A DNA stretch of 64,000 bases from the NCBI RefSeq assembly GCF_006334915.2, contig NZ_VDMA02000019.1:62001-126000 (forward strand). The letters run 5' to 3'. Origin of the DNA: Microbispora catharanthi. Its GTDB lineage: Bacteria; Actinomycetota; Actinomycetes; Streptosporangiales; Streptosporangiaceae. A model generated the notes under the pieces. It had not been told where the DNA came from, did no database searches, and saw only the letters and a program-made list of their open reading frames with translations. Below are positions 33,389 to 41,690 of this stretch, in pieces; position 1 is the stretch's first letter, and each line of letters starts with the position of its first letter. The position numbers and the translations under genes are program-made.

Positions 33389-34648
33389 TCAGAAACACGT
33401 ATTGATCAAATCAATCACGATGTCGTCGTCGTCCACCACGGGGATGACGCGCCATTTGTCGAAGGCCGTACACGGATGGGACAGCCCGAACGACACCAGG
33501 TCTCCCGGGCGCAGCCCGGCGTCGCCGTCGAGATAGGCGTGCTGGTCCTGCACCTTGACGACGGTCACCCCGGTCAGCGGCTCGGCCGGACCCCGGCCAC
33601 CGCGCCGTACGGCCCTGGGAAACGGCAGGTGGATGTCATGGGGAACGTCCCGCTTGCCCATGCCGACCAGCACGAGACCGGGCTCAGGCGCGGACAGGAC
33701 CTGGGCCCAGACCTCCAGTGCCGGCCGCAGCTCGCCCTCCAGCCGGTTGTACGGCGTGCGCTCCCGGTAGTAGCCGTCGTCGTGGGCGATGTAGGCGCCG
33801 CTGCGCAGCACCACGGTGGCGCCCAGCTCCCCGGTCAGCGGCGCGAGCTCCTCGGCCACCAGGTCGAACCACGAGCTGCCCCCTGCGGAGACCACCATGG
33901 GGCCGGCCACCTCCGGAGCGAGCGTCCGGGCCGCGCGGGCCAGGTCGCGCAGGAACCCGCGCACCTCGGCGGCCTCGTGGTGGGTCCCCTCGTATCCGGC
34001 GACCCCGGCCGGCTCGGTTCCCCGGGCCTCCCGCGCCGCGCGGGCCACCGCCAGCAGCTCGTCCTGGCCGCGGCAGCCGGTCCGGCCACCCGGGTGGCCC
34101 AGCTCGACCAGCACGCGGAACGGCACGTCGCCGGCCATCTCGTCGAGCACGCGCACGCCCTCGACCGAGTCGACGTAGCAGAGGAAGTCGAAGCGCCCGA
34201 TCTCGCCGGCCAGCCAGCGCAGCGCGCCGCGGTCGAAGATCTCGTTGGCCAGCAGCACGCGGGGGACGCCGAAGGAGCGGTGGACGAGCACCTGACCCGG
34301 TGTGGCGGCGGTGATCCCCCATGCCCCGGCGTCGAGCTGGGCCCGCACGAGCTGCGGCGACATCGTGGTCTTGGCGTGCGGCGCGAAGGCCAGCCCGTGC
34401 CGGTCGGCGAAGCGCGCCAGCGTCGCGATGTTGTGGTCGAGGGCCGAGCGCCTCGCCGTCATCACCGGCCAGGTGAACGCGCCGTCGAACAGGGAGTGCC
34501 GGGCCTCGGCGAACTCCCGTCCGCCGATCGGCTCGCCCGGCCGCAGGAAACCGCGCGTGCGCGCGTCGACGACGATGTCCGGGAGTCCCCGCGGCCACGT
34601 CGGCGGACGCTCCGCGCTGTCCTGTGGGGAGACGTCCGCGAAACCCAC
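33389..34648 (-). CDS. PLP- and zinc-dependent D-amino-acid deaminase/aldolase (DSD1-like, alanine-racemase fold)
   Basis: This 419-residue enzyme has an N-terminal alanine-racemase barrel with the PLP lysine in HAKTTMSP (Lys93) and a C-terminal beta domain carrying SHPCTAFD (His391, Cys393), the zinc pair of eukaryotic-type D-serine dehydratase and D-threonine aldolase. The likely reaction is dehydration or deamination of a D-hydroxy-amino acid such as D-serine or D-threonine. It starts at the GTG at 34648 after GAGGGGGC. It is first gene of the operon with RidA and the barrel protein. Confidence 0.82.
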   Translation of the reverse strand: MGFADVSPQDSAERPPTWPRGLPDIVVDARTRGFLRPGEPIGGREFAEARHSLFDGAFTWPVMTARRSALDHNIATLARFADRHGLAFAPHAKTTMSPQLVRAQLDAGAWGITAATPGQVLVHRSFGVPRVLLANEIFDRGALRWLAGEIGRFDFLCYVDSVEGVRVLDEMAGDVPFRVLVELGHPGGRTGCRGQDELLAVARAAREARGTEPAGVAGYEGTHHEAAEVRGFLRDLARAARTLAPEVAGPMVVSAGGSSWFDLVAEELAPLTGELGATVVLRSGAYIAHDDGYYRERTPYNRLEGELRPALEVWAQVLSAPEPGLVLVGMGKRDVPHDIHLPFPRAVRRGGRGPAEPLTGVTVVKVQDQHAYLDGDAGLRPGDLVSFGLSHPCTAFDKWRVIPVVDDDDIVIDLINTCF

Positions 34649-34755
34649 GCCGCCCCCTCGTCGTCCCGGTTCAGATCACCTCGTGGATCGTACTGGACCA
34701 CCGCCTCGGAGGTAGACTCGCGACCTCGCAGCGCGGTGATCACGATGGGATCGGG

Positions 34756-35445
34756 ATGAGCGGCGACTTACGACTCGAACGGGCCGGGGCTCTCTACGAG
34801 CGGGCGGTCTTCGGCGGCGACGCCTCGGCTCTCGCCGAGGCCGACCGGGAGCTGGACGCGGTGGAGGCCGACCTGGCCACGGCGGGAACGGGACGGGACA
34901 TCGGCGCGGTCGAGGCCGCTCTCGCGCTGGCCCGCGGCCGGGTCGTCCACGCGCGGTTCCTCGAACACCGTGAGGAGGACCCCCGCGAGCTCGAGCTGTT
35001 CGAGCGGGCCGCCGATCTCTATCGGCGGCTCGGCGACGGACGCGGCGAGGGCGAGGCGCTCTTCTGGATCGGCTGTTTCCACCAGGTCGTCCGACACGAC
35101 GACGAGGCGGCCGGGCCAGCGCTGCGGCGGTCGTACGAACTCGCCGCGAGGGCCGGCGACAGGCTGACGATGTCCTACGCGCTCAGGCACCTGGGCATCG
35201 CCGAGCACAAGGCCGGACGGCTGGAGGCGGCGCGGGAACGGCTGGAGGAATCGGTCCGGCTGCGCCGGGAGCTCGGTTTCGATCCGGGTGTCGCGGCCAA
35301 CCTGGTCGGGCTGGCTTACATCGCCGCCGCCGAGGGCCGGCGGGACGACGCCCTGCGGCTGCTCGACGAGGCGGCCGCCCTCGCCGAGGCGAGCGGGGCC
35401 CTGGGCATCGCGCGGCAGGTGGAACAGGCGCGTGCGGCCATGTGA
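34756..35445 (+). CDS. Tetratricopeptide-repeat protein
   Basis: This 229-residue soluble protein consists of TPR helical hairpins (ALFWIGCFHQVVRHDDEAAG, LTMSYALRHLGIAEHKAGRLEAARERLEES, GVAANLVGLAYIAAAEGRRDDALRLLDEA). Such proteins are scaffolds; the partner is not deducible. It starts at the ATG at 34756 with a weak GGG ahead. It is divergent from the deaminase operon. Confidence 0.75.
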   Translation: MSGDLRLERAGALYERAVFGGDASALAEADRELDAVEADLATAGTGRDIGAVEAALALARGRVVHARFLEHREEDPRELELFERAADLYRRLGDGRGEGEALFWIGCFHQVVRHDDEAAGPALRRSYELAARAGDRLTMSYALRHLGIAEHKAGRLEAARERLEESVRLRRELGFDPGVAANLVGLAYIAAAEGRRDDALRLLDEAAALAEASGALGIARQVEQARAAM

Positions 35446-35562
35446 CCACGCTCGGACGGCAGCGCGTCGCATCACCACGCCGGTTCCGCGAGCCGGCCAG
35501 AATTCGATGACACGTTCGAGATAGGGTGGGGTGCCTCACACGCGTCGAAGAGGAGCGACCCC

Positions 35563-36429
35563 ATGACCGAGCCCAAGACCCACACCCTCGAGGTGCCCGG
35601 CTGCGTTCTCCACTACGACGTGCGCGAGGCCGAGGGAACCACCGAGCCGATCCTGCTGCTGATGGGATCGCCGATGGGCGCCGCCGGGTTCGCCGCCCTC
35701 GCGCGGCACTTCCAGGACCGCACGGTGGTCACCTACGACCCGCGCGGAAGCGACCGGAGCACGCGGACCGACGGCACCACCGAGTCGACCCCCGACCTGC
35801 ACGCCGACGACCTGCACCGCCTGATCGACGCGCTCGGAGGCGGGCCGGTGGACATCTTCGCCAGCAGCGGAGGCGCGGTCAACGGGCTCGCGCTCGTCGC
35901 CCGCCATCCCGAGCAGGTGCGCACGCTCGTGGCGCACGAGCCGCCCGCCGCCCAGGTGCTGCCGGACCGGGAGCGGGCGCTGGCCGCCGTCGCCGATATC
36001 CGGCGGACGTACGACCGGGAGGGTTTCGGCCCGGCGATGGTGAAGTTCATCGCGGTCGTCGGCCACCAGGGCGAGATCCCGGCGGACTTCGCCGATCAGC
36101 CCATGCGGAGCCCGGCCGAGTTCGGGCTGCCGGCGGAGGACGACGGTGCGCGTGGCGACGTGATGTTCGAGCAGAACCTCATGACCTGCACACACTTCGA
36201 GCCCGACTTCGAGGCGCTCCGCGCGGCCCCGACCCGCATCGTCGTCGGCGTCGGCGTCGAGTCGGAGGGGCAGCTGGCCCGCCGCGCGGGCGAGGCGGTC
36301 GCCGAGCGGCTCGGCACCAAGCCCGTGATCTTCCCCAGCAACCACGGCGGGTTCCTCGACGACACGTTCGGCACGCCGGGTGACCCGGACAACTTCGCCG
36401 TCACGCTGCGCCAGGTCCTGGCCGAGTAG
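35563..36429 (+). CDS. Alpha/beta hydrolase
   Basis: This is a 288-residue hydrolase. The oxyanion region is LLLMGSPMGA, DPRGSDRS follows, the nucleophile elbow is FASSGGAV (A-x-S-x-G with Ser near residue 107), and the catalytic His is in SNHGGFLDD. The elbow lacks the usual first Gly, as in many actinobacterial members annotated as hydrolases of unknown substrate. GAGGAG lies before the ATG. Confidence 0.83.
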   Translation: MTEPKTHTLEVPGCVLHYDVREAEGTTEPILLLMGSPMGAAGFAALARHFQDRTVVTYDPRGSDRSTRTDGTTESTPDLHADDLHRLIDALGGGPVDIFASSGGAVNGLALVARHPEQVRTLVAHEPPAAQVLPDRERALAAVADIRRTYDREGFGPAMVKFIAVVGHQGEIPADFADQPMRSPAEFGLPAEDDGARGDVMFEQNLMTCTHFEPDFEALRAAPTRIVVGVGVESEGQLARRAGEAVAERLGTKPVIFPSNHGGFLDDTFGTPGDPDNFAVTLRQVLAE

Positions 36430-36511
36430 GCCGGAGGCGATCGGCCGTGCTGACCGCCGCCTGCACCGCCTCGCCCGCCCGCGAACGCATGCCCGTACGG
36501 ACACCGCTCCG

Positions 36512-38014
36512 TCATCTACGGCCGGCGGCCCTGATGGCGCCGCGGCCCGGCGCGGCGGCGTCTGCGGCCGGCGCACGCCGGGCGCCGGCCGCACCCCGGG
36601 TGCGGGCCGTGGATGCGAGTGCGAGCAACAGCAGGAGCGCGCAGGCCCAGGCGAACCAGTCGCCGAACCTGGTGTAGAGCGTGTCGGCCGAGCGGGTGGG
36701 CAGCGTGGTGAGGGCGGTCACGAACGGCGCGTCCGCGCTGTGCGCCTCGGTCCGGATCCGGCCGTTGGCGTCGCTCACGACCAGGTCGCCGTCCCGCGCC
36801 GCGCGCGCCACGGTGAGCCCGGTCTCGACGCCCCGGGTGACCGCCATCCTGCCGTGCAGCCAGCGGTCCCGGTCGAAGTCCCAGGCGGGCACGAAGATCG
36901 CCGTGGCGCCGCTCCTGCGGTAGTCGCGCACCAGGCCGGGCAGGTCCAGGTCGAAACAGATCGCGATCCCCCAGCGGGCGCCCGAACCGGGCACGAAGGC
37001 CTTGCGGTTCCCGGGTTGGAAGTCGCTTTCCAGTCCGGGGATGAGGTGGTGCTTGAAGTACTCGACCGGCCGGCTCCCGTCGGCGGGGAAGTCGACAGCC
37101 GCGTTGCGGAGGCTGCCGGACCGCTTGAGGATCAGCCCGACGATGATGTCGACGTGGTGGTCGGCGGCGAGCCGCGCCAGCGGTGCCGCCAGGACGGGCA
37201 GCGTCGCGTCGTCGGCGATGAAGACCTTCTCCGGCATGACCACGACCCGCGCGCCGCGTGCGGCGAGGCCCGGGATCCGCGCCGTGTACCGCCCGAGGAG
37301 GTCACGTCCCTCCGCCGAGGCGACCGGGACCCAGCCGTCCCGGTCGGTGGCGAGCAGCGCCACCTTCTCCGAGCCCTCACCGTACGGCGCGCGCAGCCGC
37401 CAGGCGCCGTACCCCACTGCCAGGGCCAGGATGGTCGCGGCGGCGACCGCCACCCGCAGCCGCCCGGCCGCCCGCGGTGCCAAGAGCACGGCGGTGGCCG
37501 CGGGAACCCCGAGGACCAGGAAGGTGATTCCCCACGGCCCGGTGACCGAGGCGGTCTGCAGGACCGGAAGGACGTCGGCCTGGGTGTAGGCCAGGCTCCA
37601 CCATGCCCCGTTCGGCGACAGCACCGAGACCGCGTACTCGACGGCGGCCCAGGCCGCCGGCACGACCGCGGCGGCCGCCAGCGGACGTCCCCTCAGCATC
37701 AGGGCCCGTGACAACAGGACGACCAGCCCGAACAGCAGGGCCGACCCGACGATCATCGACACGACCATCGGCGGCGGGATCCGCACCGTGTCAAGGAAGT
37801 AGCCCCACATCGTCGTCTCACCGCCGAGCCACGCGGCCGACGCCGCGAGAAACGCGGCGCGGGCGCCGGCATGGTGAGCGAGGACGAGCACCGGCAGCGG
37901 TGCGAGCCAGGTGAGCCAGGGCACCGGTGTGAGCCCGGTGCCGAAATGGAACAGCGTCGCCGACAGCGCCATGGCGGCGAGCGCCACGGCCAGACGCCGA
38001 ATCGGTGAGTTCAT
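36512..38014 (-). CDS. Apolipoprotein N-acyltransferase-like membrane protein (carbon-nitrogen hydrolase)
   Basis: This 500-residue protein has about seven membrane helices (residues 5-205) and a nitrilase-type domain (215-455) with the triad Glu262 (MPEKVF), Lys321 (YFKHHLIPG) and Cys353 (AICFDLD), ending in one more helix (LLLLLALAST). This is the layout of Lnt, which N-acylates lipoproteins outside the membrane; the sequence is divergent and the real substrate could be another amide or nitrile. AAGGAGG lies 8 bases before the ATG at 38014. The last 30 residues are Ala/Arg-rich. Confidence 0.8.
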   Translation of the reverse strand: MNSPIRRLAVALAAMALSATLFHFGTGLTPVPWLTWLAPLPVLVLAHHAGARAAFLAASAAWLGGETTMWGYFLDTVRIPPPMVVSMIVGSALLFGLVVLLSRALMLRGRPLAAAAVVPAAWAAVEYAVSVLSPNGAWWSLAYTQADVLPVLQTASVTGPWGITFLVLGVPAATAVLLAPRAAGRLRVAVAAATILALAVGYGAWRLRAPYGEGSEKVALLATDRDGWVPVASAEGRDLLGRYTARIPGLAARGARVVVMPEKVFIADDATLPVLAAPLARLAADHHVDIIVGLILKRSGSLRNAAVDFPADGSRPVEYFKHHLIPGLESDFQPGNRKAFVPGSGARWGIAICFDLDLPGLVRDYRRSGATAIFVPAWDFDRDRWLHGRMAVTRGVETGLTVARAARDGDLVVSDANGRIRTEAHSADAPFVTALTTLPTRSADTLYTRFGDWFAWACALLLLLALASTARTRGAAGARRAPAADAAAPGRGAIRAAGRR

Positions 38015-38243
38015 CGTGCAGCCTCCTTCTCCAGCCGCCTCGACCCTCCAGGCATCCGGCCCTGACACACATCACCGGCGGGAGCGATCCGGGTGTCGCT
38101 CGCAGGGACCGGGACCTCTCGGAGAGTCGTGGCACCGGGTTTCACTCGAAGGAGTGAGACGGCCATCAGCCGAGCGGTGGAGGCGACGGCGGGCGCCGCC
38201 CGCATAGTCTTGCCGGGTTCCCTCTGACACCCCGGAGCCGGTC

Positions 38244-39377
38244 ATGCGGGCGAGCATCCTCAGTCCATCAAGGGCCGACGTCGCGATCGCCGTCGTCGTC
38301 ACCGTGATGACGGTGACGCCCGTCCTCGTTCCACACCGGCAGCCGTGGTGGGCCGTGGCGCTCGCCGCCCTGATGTCGGTGCCCGTGCTGTGGCGGCGCC
38401 GCGCCATCCTCCCCGTCGGGGCGGTCGTGGGTTGCGCCACGACGCTCCTGGCGATCGCGGCGAAGTCGCTGCCCCACTCCGGGGCTCTGGTGCTGCTGCT
38501 GCCATACGGCGTGCTGGTGTGCACCTACACGTTCGCGGCGGCGGATCTCTCCCGGGTGCGGCGCGCCGGGGGCATCGCGGGTCTCGTCGCCGGCGTGGCC
38601 GTGTCGCTCGTCGTCCCGCACGAGAATCTGGAGACCTACCGTTACCTCCTCACCGCGATCGTCGCCGCGTACGCCGTGGGCGCCGGCGCACGGGCCCGGA
38701 GGGCCGGCCGGGACGCCGAACGGGAGCGCGAAGCCCGCATCCGCGAGGAACGCGCCGCCGCGGTCGCACGCGAACGCACCCGGATCGCCCGCGACATGCA
38801 CGACATCGTGACCCACTCGGTCGGCCTCATGGTGATCCAGGCGGAGACCGGCCCGCTGGTGGTGCGCGATCACCCGGACAAGGCCGAGGCGGTCTTCGAG
38901 GCGATCGCGGCGGCTGGGCGGGACGCGATCGGCCAGCTCCGCCTGATCCTCGGCGCGCTGCGCGGAAGCGAGGCGCCCGGTGGTCCGGCTCCGGCCCGGG
39001 GGCCGCAGCCCGGGCTCGACGCCCTGTCCGGCCTGTTGGACAACGCCCGCCGGGCGGGCCTGGACGTCTCCGCCGACGTGCGTGGCGAGCCGCGGCGCCT
39101 TCCCTCCGACGTGGACATCGCCGCGTACCGGATCATCCAGGAGGCGCTGACCAACACGATCCGGCATGCTGGAGCGAGCACCGTCCGCGTGGGGCTCCGC
39201 TGGTCCGGTGACACCCTGGACGTCGAGGTCGCCGACGACGGCCGGGGCGGACGGGAGCTACGGGAAGGACACGGCATGATCGGCATGCGGGAGCGGGTCA
39301 CGGCGTGCGGCGGCCGGTTTGCCGTCCGGCCGGGGAACCCGGGTCTCACCGTCATCGCGACCCTGCCGATCGGCTGA
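38244..39377 (+). CDS. Sensor histidine kinase, NarL-type partner (HisKA_3)
   Basis: This 377-residue kinase has four to five N-terminal membrane helices (about 12-145), a short coiled coil, dimerisation helix RTRIARDMHDIVTHSVGLM with phospho-His186, and HATPase (ALTNTIRHAG N box, VADDGRGG, GHGMIGMRERV). There is no extracellular sensing domain, so it senses a membrane signal. The stop codon is 4 bases before the response-regulator start: one operon. Confidence 0.9.
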   Translation: MRASILSPSRADVAIAVVVTVMTVTPVLVPHRQPWWAVALAALMSVPVLWRRRAILPVGAVVGCATTLLAIAAKSLPHSGALVLLLPYGVLVCTYTFAAADLSRVRRAGGIAGLVAGVAVSLVVPHENLETYRYLLTAIVAAYAVGAGARARRAGRDAEREREARIREERAAAVARERTRIARDMHDIVTHSVGLMVIQAETGPLVVRDHPDKAEAVFEAIAAAGRDAIGQLRLILGALRGSEAPGGPAPARGPQPGLDALSGLLDNARRAGLDVSADVRGEPRRLPSDVDIAAYRIIQEALTNTIRHAGASTVRVGLRWSGDTLDVEVADDGRGGRELREGHGMIGMRERVTACGGRFAVRPGNPGLTVIATLPIG

Positions 39378-39381
39378 CGGC

Positions 39382-40062
39382 ATGCTGCGCGTACTCGTCG
39401 CCGACGACCAGGACCTGTTCCGCGGCGGCTTCGCGATGATCCTCAACGCCCATGACGACATCACCGTGGTCGGCGAGGCGTCCGACGGCGCCGAGGCCGT
39501 CACCAAGGCGGTCGAACTGGAGCCGGACGTGGTGCTCATGGACATCCGGATGCCCGGCGTGGACGGCGTCGAGGCCACCGCACAGGTGTGCCGCAGGACC
39601 GACGCGAAGGTGCTGGTCCTGACGATGTACGACGTCGACGAGTACGTCTACGACGCCCTGCGCGCCGGGGCCAGCGGCTTCCTGCTCAAGGACGTACGGC
39701 GGGACGACCTCGTACGCGCCGTCCGCCTGGTCGCCAAGGGGGAGTCACTGCTGGCCCCCGCGATCACCCAGCGCCTGATCGCCGAGTTCGTCGGGCGTGG
39801 ACGCGCCCGGCCCCGGCTGCGGCAGCGACTCGGTGAGCTGACCGACCGGGAGATGGATACGCTGCGGCTGCTCGCACGCGGCCGGTCCAACGCCGAGATC
39901 GCCGCGGAGCTGGTGGTCACCGAGCACACGGTCAAAAGTCACGTGAGCAACCTGCTGACGAAACTGGACCTGCGCGACCGCGCCCAGGCCGTCGTCTTCG
40001 CGTACGAATCCGGCCTGGTCGTCGCCGGCGACCAGGACATGTCCTGCACCGATCGACGATGA
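39382..40062 (+). CDS. NarL/FixJ-family response regulator
   Basis: This 226-residue protein has a receiver domain (1-120, phospho-Asp54 in VLMDIRMPG, Lys in FLLKD) and a LuxR-type DNA-binding domain (about 155-215: LTDREMDTLRLLARGRSNAEI, TVKSHVSNLLTKLDLRDR). It pairs with the kinase gene just upstream. Target genes are unknown; the Lnt-like gene is the nearest divergent neighbour. Confidence 0.9.
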   Translation: MLRVLVADDQDLFRGGFAMILNAHDDITVVGEASDGAEAVTKAVELEPDVVLMDIRMPGVDGVEATAQVCRRTDAKVLVLTMYDVDEYVYDALRAGASGFLLKDVRRDDLVRAVRLVAKGESLLAPAITQRLIAEFVGRGRARPRLRQRLGELTDREMDTLRLLARGRSNAEIAAELVVTEHTVKSHVSNLLTKLDLRDRAQAVVFAYESGLVVAGDQDMSCTDRR

Positions 40063-40121
40063 TGAGTCGATGCCCAGGCAGCGGCAGTGGGGCGGGCAGG
40101 GGGCTGGCAGGGTGCGGGCCT

Positions 40122-41678
40122 TCAGGCGGGGCGCAGCGCGCGTCCGGGGGTGGCGCCGGTGAGTTCGCCGCCGCGCAGCACCGGCACGCCGCCGACGAGC
40201 ACGTCGTCCACGCCCACGGCGAGCGATCGGGGCTTCTCGTAGGTCGCCGTGTCGGCCACCGTGGCCGGGTCGACGACGACCAGGTCCGCGACCTGGCCGC
40301 GCCGTACGAGGCTGCGGTCGGGCAGCCGGAAGCGGCGCGCCGGATGTGAGGCCAGGTGCACGGCGGCCTGTTCCCAGGTGAGGTCGCCGAGTTCGCGTAC
40401 GTGCCGGCCCAGGTAGCGGGCGAACGCGCCGAAGCCGCGCGGGTGCGGATGGCCGCCCACGTAGATGCCGTCGGAGCCGCCGGTGTGGCCGGGGTCGCGC
40501 ATGACGGCGCGCACCGACTCCTCCCCCGCCGGACCCTCGTCGGGGCGGGCCCGCACGCAGCCCGCCTGGAGCCGGGTCTTCACCAGCAGCACCCGGCAGA
40601 ACTCCGCGGGGGTGACGCCGTACTCGGCCGCGGCGGCGGGCAGGGTCATCCCCTCGGCCCACTCGAACCCGGGGGCGTGCGAGAGGGTGATCCGCGGCCA
40701 CAGGTCGTCGCGTCCGGCCCACTCCCCGGCGAGGCGCTCGCGTTCTGAGGACAGCTCGGAGGACAGCATCGCCACGGCGCGGTCGGGGTCGGCGGCGGGC
40801 ACCCACGGCGGCAGCGTCACCATCGCCAGGATCGTGCTGGCGCGCAGGTAGGGATAGGTGTCGAAGGTCAGGTCGACGTCCTGCCGCCGGGCGTCCTCGA
40901 CCAGCGGCAGCAGGATGGACGCCGGGCCGTGGAGGTGCGAGACGTGCACGGCCGCGCCGGATCGCCGGGCGATCTCCACGACCTCCGTCATCCCCACCGA
41001 CGCGGACGCGCCGTAGGCACGCATGTGGGTCACGTACGGCAGGCCGCCCAGCGGCGCGCACAACGCCGCCAGTTCGGCGGCGTCGGCGTACCGGCCGGGG
41101 GCGTACTCCAGGCCCGACGACAGTCCGGCCGCCCCTTCGGCCAGGCCCCTCTCAACCGCGCGCAGCATGGCGCGCAGCTCGTCCCCGTCCGCGGCGCGTT
41201 CCGCGGGGCCCATCGCGTCGAACCGGATCGTCGCGTGCGGCAGCAGGTAGACGGTGTTGAGCGCGGCCCTGCCGTCGTATCCGGCGAGCAGGTCGGCGAC
41301 GCTCACCGGCCCGTCCACGTGCGGGTGCGGGCCGTTGACCGCCGCGAAGTAGCGGCTCGCGTAGGCGAAGGCGGCCGGGGAGACGGCCGGCGCGAACGAC
41401 AGCCCGTCCTGCCCCAGCACGAACGTCGTGACCCCCTGCCGCAGCGCGGCGTGCTGCACGAGAGGGTCGAACACGGCCGCATCGCCGTGCGCGTGGCAGT
41501 CGACCAGGCCCGGCAGCACGAGTTTCCCCGCCGCGTCGATCCGCACCGCCGCCTCGGCCGCGCCGAGGCGGCCCACCGCCTCGACCCGGCCCCCGCGCAC
41601 GCCGACGTCGGCGCGGAACGCGGGGGCTCCGGTGCCGTCCACGACGCGGCCACCGGTGATCAGCACATCGAAGGTCAC
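40122..41678 (-). CDS. N-acyl-D-amino-acid deacylase (D-aminoacylase), amidohydrolase superfamily
   Basis: This is a 518-residue zinc amidohydrolase. The metal motif is DCHAHGD (near residue 60), followed by LSSGLEYAPG, THMRAY, VHVSHLHG and GSDGIYVGG, then the C-terminal beta lobe (RFRLPDRSLVRRGQVADLVVVDP). Members release D-amino acids from N-acyl derivatives, or cleave related D-dipeptides. It starts at the GTG at 41678, 12 bases after the HK-DUF4153 gene ends on the same strand; a TCTAAT (41685-41690) directly before may be its own -10. The product would feed the D-amino-acid deaminase at 33.4 kb. Confidence 0.85.
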   Translation of the reverse strand: MTFDVLITGGRVVDGTGAPAFRADVGVRGGRVEAVGRLGAAEAAVRIDAAGKLVLPGLVDCHAHGDAAVFDPLVQHAALRQGVTTFVLGQDGLSFAPAVSPAAFAYASRYFAAVNGPHPHVDGPVSVADLLAGYDGRAALNTVYLLPHATIRFDAMGPAERAADGDELRAMLRAVERGLAEGAAGLSSGLEYAPGRYADAAELAALCAPLGGLPYVTHMRAYGASASVGMTEVVEIARRSGAAVHVSHLHGPASILLPLVEDARRQDVDLTFDTYPYLRASTILAMVTLPPWVPAADPDRAVAMLSSELSSERERLAGEWAGRDDLWPRITLSHAPGFEWAEGMTLPAAAAEYGVTPAEFCRVLLVKTRLQAGCVRARPDEGPAGEESVRAVMRDPGHTGGSDGIYVGGHPHPRGFGAFARYLGRHVRELGDLTWEQAAVHLASHPARRFRLPDRSLVRRGQVADLVVVDPATVADTATYEKPRSLAVGVDDVLVGGVPVLRGGELTGATPGRALRPA

Positions 41679-41690
41679 GTCTCGATTAGA

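Noticed and set aside
38244..40062. Operon joining the NarL-type two-component system with the D-aminoacylase
   Set aside because: The aminoacylase gene is on the opposite strand and ends convergent with the response-regulator gene.
31790..41678. A secondary-metabolite biosynthetic cluster
   Set aside because: No PKS, NRPS, terpene cyclase, RiPP precursor or tailoring set is present; the genes are catabolic or regulatory.
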